Positions 1 through 5,488 of a stretch of 6,546 nucleotides of DNA are shown in pieces (the stretch's first letter is position 1; each line of letters opens with the position of its first letter). The stretch spans positions 1 to 6,546 of the forward strand of contig JAFSNU010000416.1 in NCBI GenBank assembly GCA_017447325.1, read 5' to 3'. The notes below the pieces were generated by a model that was given only the letters and a program-made list of their open reading frames with translations, was not told the origin of the DNA and did no database searches. The stretch is from Synergistaceae bacterium. GTDB lineage: Bacteria; Synergistota; Synergistia; Synergistales; Aminobacteriaceae. The position numbers and the translations under genes are program-made.

Positions 1-650
1 GGCGAAAGGCCGTATTTCTTTATCGCCTCGATATGTTCTCTGACGGGATAGCCTTTGTTCTTCGCGAAATTATAATTTTTATAAATCTCGCCGAGCCTTA
101 ACATCAAATTATCGCGCGTGACTTTCGCTATTACGCTCGCCGCGCTCACAGCCGGAATTAATAAATCAGCTTTAACTAAAGGCCACTGCGTTAAATTTAA
201 ATCTTTAATTCTTATATTGCCGTCAACTATCACGCAAATATTTTTATTATTTAATTTATTTAATAACTTCAAAACGCTTCTGCGCATGGCTATTAAAGAC
301 GCGTTCAAAATATTTTCCCGCTCGATTATCTCAATATTTATAAAGCTGTAAGCATATAAAACTTTAAGATTTTTTATAGCTTCAAAAATTTTCTCGCGTG
401 ATTTATGCGATAATTTTTTAGAATCTTTCAGCCCAAGCTTTAATAACTCTTGCTCCTGCTCACGCGTTAAATATGCAGCAGCTGCTATAACAGGTCCGGC
501 CAACGCGCCCCGCCCCGCCTCGTCAGTTCCGATTATTAAATAATTATTCTCGAGCTTGCTTAATAAATTTTTCGCCTCGTCTAAATCAGCATACTTAGGA
601 AAGATATTTGAATCCTCAATATCAAATAAAAATCTCGACCTGTCGCGCAT
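1..650 (-). CDS. rnhB: Ribonuclease HII, 3' end cut by window edge
   Basis: This enzyme cleaves the RNA strand of RNA/DNA hybrids and nicks at single ribonucleotides misincorporated in DNA. It acts in the cytoplasm with Mg or Mn. I translated 216 complete codons from the ATG at 650 and the frame is still open at base 1, so the C-terminus is missing. The family usually ends some 10 to 40 residues after the last motif seen. Visible motifs are GTDEAGRG (residues 41-48, with metal ligands D43 and E44), DSKKL (76-80), VDG (D143), and D162 followed by the AASVIAKVTRD block (170-180). KGYPVREH and KKYG lie near residues 199-214. The N-terminus has about 40 residues before the first motif. An in-frame TAG lies just upstream and no earlier start fits. 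The 40-nt gap from rbgA is nearly pure A/T and holds no Shine-Dalgarno. It is the last visible gene of the lepB-rbgA-rnhB operon. Confidence 0.96.
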   Translation of the reverse strand, partial: MRDRSRFLFDIEDSNIFPKYADLDEAKNLLSKLENNYLIIGTDEAGRGALAGPVIAAAAYLTREQEQELLKLGLKDSKKLSHKSREKIFEAIKNLKVLYAYSFINIEIIERENILNASLIAMRRSVLKLLNKLNNKNICVIVDGNIRIKDLNLTQWPLVKADLLIPAVSAASVIAKVTRDNLMLRLGEIYKNYNFAKNKGYPVREHIEAIKKYGLS

Positions 651-690
651 ATTTTTAAAATTAAATATATATAGTTTAATCTAAAAATTT

Positions 691-1503
691 TTAAGGCGTC
701 TCAAGCGTAACCGGCGTTAATTTTCCTGCGGCGAACGCATCCAAAAATCTTTTGCCGGCAAGCTCAGTGTTCACAGCTCCGCCTGAAATTAAACAGCCTA
801 AACGCCTGCCGATTAATTCCAAAATTTTATAATTATCATTTATTATTTCTTCATCAAGCTTTATATCCCATTTGCTTAAAACTTTATTTAATAAATTTTT
901 AGAATTTAAATAATTTATTAATTCAAGAGCGGCCGCCTCGAAGCCTCCGGTTAAAATATCAGCGCGTGCGCAGCCGAGCCATGACAGCGCTTGATGAACG
1001 CCGGGCTCAGAATGCGGATCTAAAATTCCCGGCGAGTCAACTATAAGCAAGCCATTATTTTTGTACCAGCTCACGGACTTAGTCACGCCCGGGATGCCGC
1101 CGACCTGAGCCTGAGCTTTGCCGGCTAAAGCATTAAGCAGCATCGACTTGCCGATATTAGGGATGCCCATTATCGCAAGTCTTAATTCTCTATGCGAAGG
1201 CTTGCGGGCTAATAAATCGCGCTTTAATTTATTAACGCCTTTGTCCTGCTTTAAGTTCACAGCGTAAGAATTTTCAAGCTTGTCAAGCCATAAAGCCGTG
1301 ACGTCAGGATCGGCCAAGTCGCTTTTAGTTAAGACATGAATTATAGGCTTTAATTTTTTAAATTTCGCGAGCAGCGGCGACGAAGTTGAGAACGGCGCGC
1401 GTGCGTCCCGAACTTCGATTATCAAGTCAAGCCTCTCGGCTAACTCGCTGAGCTTGCGTCCGCCCCGAGCCATGTGCCCGGGATACCATACTGTGCGAGC
1501 CAA
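691..1503 (-). CDS. rbgA: Ribosome biogenesis GTPase RbgA/YlqF, TTG start
   Basis: This is a circularly permuted GTPase needed for late assembly of the 50S ribosomal subunit. It acts in the cytoplasm on the pre-50S particle. The 270 residues match the family's usual length. The motif order G4-G5-G1-G2-G3 is diagnostic: the family WYPGHM start (6-11), DARAP (33-37), G4 TKSD (59-62), G1 GIPNIGKS (113-120), G2 GVTKS (139-143) and G3 DSPGI (156-160). A C-terminal helical domain ends in a GRRLGCLISGG block (232-242) and GKLTPVTLE. The start is TTG at 1501-1503. An in-frame TAA lies four codons upstream, and the first internal ATG falls inside the conserved PGHM motif, so TTG is the only sensible start. 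No Shine-Dalgarno is present in the 26-nt A/T-only gap after lepB, so translation may depend on coupling to lepB. Confidence 0.97.
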   Translation of the reverse strand: MARTVWYPGHMARGGRKLSELAERLDLIIEVRDARAPFSTSSPLLAKFKKLKPIIHVLTKSDLADPDVTALWLDKLENSYAVNLKQDKGVNKLKRDLLARKPSHRELRLAIMGIPNIGKSMLLNALAGKAQAQVGGIPGVTKSVSWYKNNGLLIVDSPGILDPHSEPGVHQALSWLGCARADILTGGFEAAALELINYLNSKNLLNKVLSKWDIKLDEEIINDNYKILELIGRRLGCLISGGAVNTELAGKRFLDAFAAGKLTPVTLETP

Positions 1504-1529
1504 TTTTAAATTTTATTTTTAAATTTAAA

Positions 1530-2087
1530 TTATTCCGGAATGCCTACGCGGTTTAACGGCCAGTATCTAAAGAACACCGGACCTCTTAAATCCTCGTCAG
1601 AGACAAAGCCCCAAAATCTTCCGTCCTGAGAGTTCGGCCTGTTGTCTCCAAGCATTAAATATTTGCCCTCCGGAATTGTGAACGGAATTTCAGGGAATAC
1701 ATGACTGCGTCTGAAAGTAAAGGTATCGTGATTTTTAACGTAAGGCTCGTCCAACGGGTCGCCGTTTATATAAACTATGCCGTTGCTAATATTAACAGTG
1801 TCGCCGGGCAATGCTATAACGCGTTTCACAAAATCGCGCTCTTTATCGACAGGGTATCTAAACACATAAATCGAACCGCGCGACGGAGCAGCGAACCAGT
1901 TCCAAAATTTTGCGACCAAAACTCTATCGCCGATCTCCAAAGTTGGAATCATTGAGCCGCTCGGAATCCAAAATGCCTGAACTATAAACGCCCTGATTAT
2001 CATAGCCAAAACAAACGCCCATATTATTGTCTCTATCGTGTCACGCCACCAAGGTTTAACTGCTGCTTCAGCCGCCAAATTTAACAT
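1530..2087 (-). CDS. lepB: Signal peptidase I
   Basis: This membrane serine protease removes signal peptides from exported proteins on the outer face of the cytoplasmic membrane. The 185 residues match the short, single-anchor type. There is one N-terminal membrane segment at about residues 18-38. Box B is IPSGSMIPTL (41-50), with catalytic Ser45. Box D is RDFVKRVIALPGD (84-96 region), with catalytic Lys88. Box E is GDNRPNSQDGR (147-157). It is the first gene of an operon with rbgA and rnhB. In many Firmicutes-like genomes this order follows rplS, which is absent immediately upstream here. The start is uncertain. The ATG at 2085-2087 directly abuts a GGAG, which is too close to act as its ribosome site. 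A TTG at codon 4 (2076-2078) would have an ideal 9-nt spacing and give 182 residues. The catalytic domain is not affected by this choice. Confidence 0.97.
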   Translation of the reverse strand: MLNLAAEAAVKPWWRDTIETIIWAFVLAMIIRAFIVQAFWIPSGSMIPTLEIGDRVLVAKFWNWFAAPSRGSIYVFRYPVDKERDFVKRVIALPGDTVNISNGIVYINGDPLDEPYVKNHDTFTFRRSHVFPEIPFTIPEGKYLMLGDNRPNSQDGRFWGFVSDEDLRGPVFFRYWPLNRVGIPE

Positions 2088-2091
2088 CTCC
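2088..2091 (-). promoter_or_regulatory. Shine-Dalgarno abutting lepB ATG
   Basis: On the minus strand GGAG (2091 down to 2088) touches the annotated ATG with zero spacing. It is the only G-rich stretch in an otherwise pure A/T leader of about 50 nt. Its spacing is 9 nt to the in-frame TTG at codon 4. This suggests TTG is the true start, or that the ATG is reached by another mechanism. Confidence 0.55.
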
Positions 2092-2146
2092 AGTTTTAAA
2101 TTTTTAATTTTTAAAATTTTTTTAAATTTAATTAAAATTAATTACA

Positions 2147-2155
2147 TGATAGAAT
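2147..2155 (+). promoter_or_regulatory. Possible extended -10 for the aminotransferase gene
   Basis: The plus strand reads TGATAGAAT, an extended -10 with one mismatch in the hexamer. A weak -35 (TTTAAT, 2127-2132) lies 17 bp upstream. The RNA would start near 2162, giving a leader of about 70 nt before the ATG at 2232. AT-rich DNA yields such matches by chance, so this is tentative. TATTAT at 2174-2179 is an alternative but lacks a -35. Confidence 0.35.
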
Positions 2156-2174
2156 AAACACAATTTCAGCGTTT

Positions 2175-2183
2175 ATTATAGCA
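2175..2183 (-). promoter_or_regulatory. Extended -10 promoter for lepB operon
   Basis: Reading the minus strand from 2183 to 2175 gives TGCTATAAT, a perfect extended -10 (TGnTATAAT). There is no good -35 at 17 bp (TTATTA at 2203-2198), which fits an extended -10 promoter. The predicted RNA start is near 2168, leaving a leader of about 80 nt that is almost all A/T. The sequence match is seen; its function is inferred. Confidence 0.55.
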
Positions 2184-2231
2184 TGTAAATTTAAATTTAA
2201 TAATTTAATTAAGAGAGGCGAGTTAAAAATT

Positions 2232-3416
2232 ATGAGATTGGCCGACAAGTATCAGCATCAGGAAATCTCGGGAATGACGCGCATGTTTCAGAGCGTCGAA
2301 CGAATGATTAAAGACGGCAATGCGCCGCTTAATTTAAGCATAGGCGAGCCGGATTTTATCACAGAGCCTGACATAGCCGACGCAGCATGCGCAGCTGCAA
2401 AGCAGGGCTTCACGCATTATCCGCCCTTGGCCGGCTTTAAAGATTTACGCGAAGCTGTATGCGCGTACTGGGCACGTCATCATAATTTTAAGGCAGATCC
2501 CGACGAAGTTTTTATAACAAACGGCGGTCTTCACGCGCCTATTTTATTATTCGAGGCTTTATTAAATCCCGGCGACGAGATTTTAATTTTCGAGCCGTAT
2601 TTCTCGCCTTATCTCTCGCAAATTTTATACAGCAAAGCCGTGCCGGTTGTAATTAAAACTCAAGAGTCAAATAATTTCGCGCCGACTATAGAAGATTTAG
2701 AACGTGCTGTCACGCCTAAGACCCGCGGAATTTTATTAAACTTGCCGTGCAATCCGACTGGGAAAATTTTAAATTTAAAGCAGCTCGAAGAAATTGCTAA
2801 TTTTGCAGAGCGTCATGATTTATTTGTGATCAGCGACGAGATTTACGAGTCTTTAATATTTAATAATAAAAATCATATTTGCTTTGCAAATTTAAACAAC
2901 ATGAAAGAGCGGACTATATTAATCGGCGGATTAAGCAAAAGCCATTGCATGACCGGCTGGCGTTTAGGCTATGTGATCTGCGATAAAAATTTAGTTAATA
3001 CTTTATGCGTTGTCTCAGTGTTTCATACTTACGGCGTAAACACTTTGTCGCAAAAGGCTGCTGCGTATGCTCTTAATACTCAGGACGAGAAAGTCAAACA
3101 GCGCAGTAAAATTTTTGCGGACAGAATGAATAAAGTCGCGGCGAGATTAAATAGCATGAAAGGCGTGACCTGCGGCGAGGCTGAAGGCGCGTTTTATTTA
3201 TTTCCGAGCATTAAAGCCACTGGTCTTACAAGCGAAGAATTTTCATGGAAATTATTAAGCGAGGCCGGAGTCGCAGTCGTGCCGGGCAGTGCGTTTGGTG
3301 AAAGCGGCGAGGGATATATCCGCATTGCCTGCACGCAGTCGCTTGATATTTTATTAAACGCCATGGACAGAATGCAAGAGTTCACAAATAAATTATCAGG
3401 AGCGCAGCCTCTTTAA
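2232..3416 (+). CDS. PLP-dependent class I/II aminotransferase, PatA-like
   Basis: This is a fold-type I pyridoxal-phosphate aminotransferase that moves an amino group between an amino acid and a 2-oxo acid in the cytoplasm. The 394 residues are the normal length. Visible landmarks are LSIGEPDF near the N-terminus (35-42), NPTG (174-177), SDEIYE (201-206, with D202 and Y205 contacting the cofactor), and GGLSKSHCMTGWRLGY (232-247), where Lys236 is the Schiff-base lysine. R364 in YIRIA is the substrate-carboxylate arginine. The block around SKSHCMTGWR and the VVPGSAFGESGEGYIR block (349-364) resemble Bacillus PatA, which acts on N-acetyl-diaminopimelate. An aspartate- or aromatic-type activity is equally possible, so I give no symbol. 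A GAGG-type ribosome site (2213-2218) sits 13 nt before the ATG, a little far. No biosynthetic partner genes are adjacent. The gene is divergent from lepB and I see no hairpin terminator after it. Confidence 0.95.
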   Translation: MRLADKYQHQEISGMTRMFQSVERMIKDGNAPLNLSIGEPDFITEPDIADAACAAAKQGFTHYPPLAGFKDLREAVCAYWARHHNFKADPDEVFITNGGLHAPILLFEALLNPGDEILIFEPYFSPYLSQILYSKAVPVVIKTQESNNFAPTIEDLERAVTPKTRGILLNLPCNPTGKILNLKQLEEIANFAERHDLFVISDEIYESLIFNNKNHICFANLNNMKERTILIGGLSKSHCMTGWRLGYVICDKNLVNTLCVVSVFHTYGVNTLSQKAAAYALNTQDEKVKQRSKIFADRMNKVAARLNSMKGVTCGEAEGAFYLFPSIKATGLTSEEFSWKLLSEAGVAVVPGSAFGESGEGYIRIACTQSLDILLNAMDRMQEFTNKLSGAQPL

Positions 3417-3451
3417 ACTTTGCGGCAATATTAACGGCAGTATTAAAACGT

Positions 3452-3480
3452 AAGACAAATTATAAAAAATTAAATATAAT
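3452..3480 (+). promoter_or_regulatory. Candidate sigma-70-type promoter for gene at 3530
   Basis: A perfect TATAAT at 3475-3480 lies exactly 17 bp after AAGACA (3452-3457), which matches TTGACA at four of six positions. The RNA would start near 3487, about 43 nt before the ATG. It lies in the 113-bp spacer after the aminotransferase, so the downstream gene probably has its own promoter. The spacer contains no other feature except the ribosome site. Confidence 0.5.
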
Positions 3481-3513
3481 ATAATAAATTTAAAAATTTG
3501 ATTTTCACAAAAC

Positions 3514-3518
3514 GGAGG
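3514..3518 (+). promoter_or_regulatory. Ribosome-binding site GGAGG
   Basis: A full GGAGG stands 11 nt before the ATG at 3530 in otherwise A/T-rich DNA. It is the best Shine-Dalgarno among the plus-strand genes and fixes the start of the unrecognised membrane-anchored protein. Confidence 0.75.
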
Positions 3519-3529
3519 CTTTATAAAAA

Positions 3530-4570
3530 ATGGCTGATAATATAGATAATATAAATGTAAATTCAAGCACAGGCGCGAAGTTACTCGAGGCAGCTGCATC
3601 TGCGACTGTCGAGACCTCTCCTGAAAAATTAGAGGCCAACAAGCCCGGGTATCTGGCAATAAAATTTACGTTCTCACCGAGCCGGGGAGACATCGGCGGA
3701 GCGTTCTGTTTAATATTTGACGGCACGACCGGCGAGACAGTTCTGCAGTCTTTATGGGTCACGAGGCCTTACGTTCCGACTATATTAAAGCCTAATAGAG
3801 ACTGGCGGACTTTTATTCGCATCTTCCCGCAGATCGGCAAGTATGATAAGTTGCTTGGCGATAAGTTAAACGAGGTTTTAACCAACGAGGTTTTAAACAT
3901 CGAAGAACGCATTGCGATCTTCCAAGAGGGAACGAGTACTGTTAAAAGAAAGTTAGTGCGTGCCGAGGGCGAAATTAGAAGAGCGTTTGAACGTGCAGCG
4001 CAGTCGTTGTTTGACGTTGCCTGTGACGACGAGTTGATTCCAAGAGCTGATCTTGAACGCGCAAAATTATTACAGCCGATAGTCGACCCTGAAGCCGAAG
4101 CGCGTAAAAAGCAGGAAGAGGAAGAGGCCAAGAAAAAAGAAGAAGAGGAGAAGGCGGGGAAAGAAAAGCCGTTCGAGGAGACGCTCGTTCAGTGCATACC
4201 AAGAGTTGATCCCATAAACGGAAAGCCCATGATCGAGATCGTTCCGGGCGATATTATAGAAGTAGGTTTTCAGACAGCTGAGGCCGGCACAAGCGCGTTA
4301 ATTCAAAAATTTTTAGAGACGTCAGGTCAAGAGCCTTTGTTCCCTGTTGACGAAGTTGATAGAAGAGACGAGAAGACTTATATTTATTTAAGAATCAGCG
4401 ATGAGATACGCGGCGTGTTAGTCATGACGAAAAATTTAAGATTGCGCACTAAGAGACAGCCGCAGAAGCCGAGCGGAGTTTCTAATGTATTCGAGAACAT
4501 AGTATTTTTAGGAATTTTAGGCGCGGGCTTAGTCGGAATTTTAATCGCGATTAGATATATCTTAATGTAA
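3530..4570 (+). CDS. Unrecognised tail-anchored membrane protein with E/K-rich linker
   Basis: I do not recognise this 346-residue protein. It has no signal peptide. The first 35 residues are polar and alanine-rich. Residues 40-105 look beta-rich (GYLAIKFTFSPSRGDIGGAF, then a TTGETVLQSLW stretch, aromatic and Arg-rich toward FIRIFPQIG). Residues 106-182 look helical and charged. A low-complexity Glu/Lys run spans 188-216. A second compact segment follows at 217-305 (EIVPGDIIEVGF near 236-247, YIYLRISDEIRG near 284-295). A basic stretch (RLRTKRQPQK, 304-313) precedes one membrane helix at about 322-341, leaving only a few residues at the end. This predicts a tail-anchored protein with the bulk in the cytoplasm. 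It has its own ribosome site and candidate promoter, and a hairpin terminator follows, so it is probably a single-gene unit. The two globular parts joined by a charged linker might be binding or scaffold domains. No catalytic motif is visible. Confidence 0.85.
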   Translation: MADNIDNINVNSSTGAKLLEAAASATVETSPEKLEANKPGYLAIKFTFSPSRGDIGGAFCLIFDGTTGETVLQSLWVTRPYVPTILKPNRDWRTFIRIFPQIGKYDKLLGDKLNEVLTNEVLNIEERIAIFQEGTSTVKRKLVRAEGEIRRAFERAAQSLFDVACDDELIPRADLERAKLLQPIVDPEAEARKKQEEEEAKKKEEEEKAGKEKPFEETLVQCIPRVDPINGKPMIEIVPGDIIEVGFQTAEAGTSALIQKFLETSGQEPLFPVDEVDRRDEKTYIYLRISDEIRGVLVMTKNLRLRTKRQPQKPSGVSNVFENIVFLGILGAGLVGILIAIRYILM

Positions 4571-4595
4571 ATAAAATTTAAAATTTTAAAAATTA

Positions 4596-4640
4596 TAAAG
4601 CCTTGCTAAAATATTTTTGCAGGGCTTTAATTTTATAATT
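4596..4640 (+). terminator. Hairpin terminator after the unrecognised gene
   Basis: The arms TAAAGCCTTGC (4596-4606) and GCAGGGCTTTA (4619-4629) pair over 11 positions with one G-U wobble around a 12-nt A/T loop. A T-rich but interrupted tract follows (AATTTTATAATTTT). It lies 25 nt after the stop codon and separates this gene from the flavoprotein gene. A TATAAT at 4634-4639 inside the tail could also be the -10 of the next gene, but no -35 supports it. Confidence 0.75.
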
Positions 4641-4663
4641 TTATAAATTTATAAATAATTTTT

Positions 4664-4671
4664 GAGAGGGG
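4664..4671 (+). promoter_or_regulatory. Ribosome-binding site GAGAGGGG
   Basis: This G-rich stretch lies 10 nt before the ATG at 4682. It carries a GAGG core instead of the full GGAGG. A similar GAGAGG lies before the aminotransferase at 2213-2218, so the form may be a habit of this genome. Confidence 0.65.
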
Positions 4672-4681
4672 AATTATTTAA

Positions 4682-5341
4682 ATGAAAGCTTTATTTGTGA
4701 ACGGCAGTCCAAGAAAAAACTGGAACACGTTTAAGATGCTGGAGAGCGCGATGAAAGGCGCAAGCGAGGCCGGAGCTGATTGCGAGTTCGTTAATCTTTA
4801 TGACGCGGCGTTTAAAGGCTGCGTGAGCTGCTTTGCCTGCAAATTAAAGAACGACAAGACAAACGGACTCTGCGCGTTTAAAGATGCTTTGACACCTGTA
4901 TTAGAGAAAGCCCGTCAGGCGGATATGATTGTGATAGGCGGGCCTGTTTACTTTGGTCATGTAACGGCGATGACTTTAGCGTTTACTGAGCGTTTGATGT
5001 TCCCGCTTATGAATTACGACATGAACAACAGAACTAAGCTTGATAAAGTTATTCCGACGGCGATGATCTTCACTATGAACTGTCCGGAAGCTTTAGCTGA
5101 GAAAATTAATTATAATAAAACTTTAGGCGCGAATGTCGAGATGCTGAAAGCTATATTCGGCTACAGCGAGATGCTTTGCGCTTATGACACGTATCAGTTC
5201 AGCGATTACTCTCGCTATTATTGCACGATGTTCGACGAGGCGGCCAAGGCCAAGCAGCGCGATACGCAGTTCCCGATTGATTTAAATAATGCTTATGAAC
5301 TCGGCAAGCGTTTAGCAGCTAAAGTCAGCGAGCTTAATTAA
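4682..5341 (+). CDS. Flavodoxin-fold FMN-dependent oxidoreductase with Cys cluster
   Basis: This is a probable cytoplasmic NAD(P)H-dependent FMN reductase or iron-sulfur flavoprotein relative of 219 residues. The N-terminal strand and loop NGSPRKNWNT (7-16) is the FMN-phosphate loop, with Trp14 where many relatives have Gly. GGPVYFGHVTAMTLAFTERL (86-105) is the second flavin-binding region. A cysteine motif CVSCFAC (C47, C50, C53) followed by C64 gives C-x2-C-x2-C-x10-C. Iron-sulfur flavoproteins have C-x2-C-x2-C followed by a shorter gap of about four to seven residues, so cluster binding is possible but not assured. Hydrophobic runs such as DMIVIGGPVY and VIPTAMIFTMN fit the parallel-sheet core. 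There are no neighbouring redox genes to name a partner. Hairpins lie before and after the gene, so it is likely monocistronic. The substrate is unknown. Confidence 0.92.
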   Translation: MKALFVNGSPRKNWNTFKMLESAMKGASEAGADCEFVNLYDAAFKGCVSCFACKLKNDKTNGLCAFKDALTPVLEKARQADMIVIGGPVYFGHVTAMTLAFTERLMFPLMNYDMNNRTKLDKVIPTAMIFTMNCPEALAEKINYNKTLGANVEMLKAIFGYSEMLCAYDTYQFSDYSRYYCTMFDEAAKAKQRDTQFPIDLNNAYELGKRLAAKVSELN

Positions 5342-5361
5342 TAATTATTATTAATATTAAT

Positions 5362-5400
5362 TACAAGCTTCGGACGCAGCACCCGGAGCTTGTATATTAT
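5362..5400. terminator. Hairpin terminator between convergent genes
   Basis: The arms TACAAGCTTCGG (5362-5373) and CCGGAGCTTGTA (5383-5394) pair over 12 positions with one wobble (T5370-G5386) around a 9-nt loop. It begins 21 nt after the flavoprotein stop. A/T-rich DNA flanks both sides, but neither side has a clean T-run. On the minus strand the wobble becomes an A-C mismatch, so the hairpin is best suited to the plus-strand transcript and may also stop galM transcription. Confidence 0.75.
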
Positions 5401-5455
5401 AATAAATTTAATTAATAAAAATTTATTCTAAAATATTTCGCCGCAAGCGTTTATA

Positions 5456-5488
5456 AAATTAAAATTAAAAATTTTTGCTTTAGCAAAA
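5456..5488 (-). terminator. Weak A/T hairpin over the galM stop codon
   Basis: On the minus strand TTTTGC-taaa-GCAAAA (5488 to 5473) forms a 6-bp stem whose loop contains the galM stop codon. T-rich DNA (ATTTTTAATTTTAATTTT) follows. Only two G-C pairs support it, so it may be a chance product of A/T-rich sequence. The stronger shared hairpin at 5362-5394 lies farther downstream. Confidence 0.3.

Noticed and set aside
118..351. Plus-strand open frame of 77 codons
   Set aside because: It lies wholly within rnhB on the other strand, which carries all the RNase HII motifs. It has no ribosome site and a low-complexity product.
1701..1955. Plus-strand open frame of 84 codons opposite lepB
   Set aside because: It overlaps the catalytic region of signal peptidase I, and its product shows no recognisable feature.
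3417..3470. Possible hairpin terminator after the aminotransferase
   Set aside because: The AATATT/AGTATT arms pair over only about four bases and no T-run follows, so no terminator is called.
3769..4131. Minus-strand open frame of 120 codons, Ser-rich
   Set aside because: It is a shadow of the unrecognised plus-strand gene, which has a GGAGG and a coherent domain layout. The Ser-rich product is the complement of Glu/Lys/Ala codons.
4089..4180. Purine-rich repetitive stretch that looked like a repeat array
   Set aside because: It encodes the E/K-rich linker of the 3530-4570 protein. The units are irregular and stay in frame, so it is low-complexity coding sequence.
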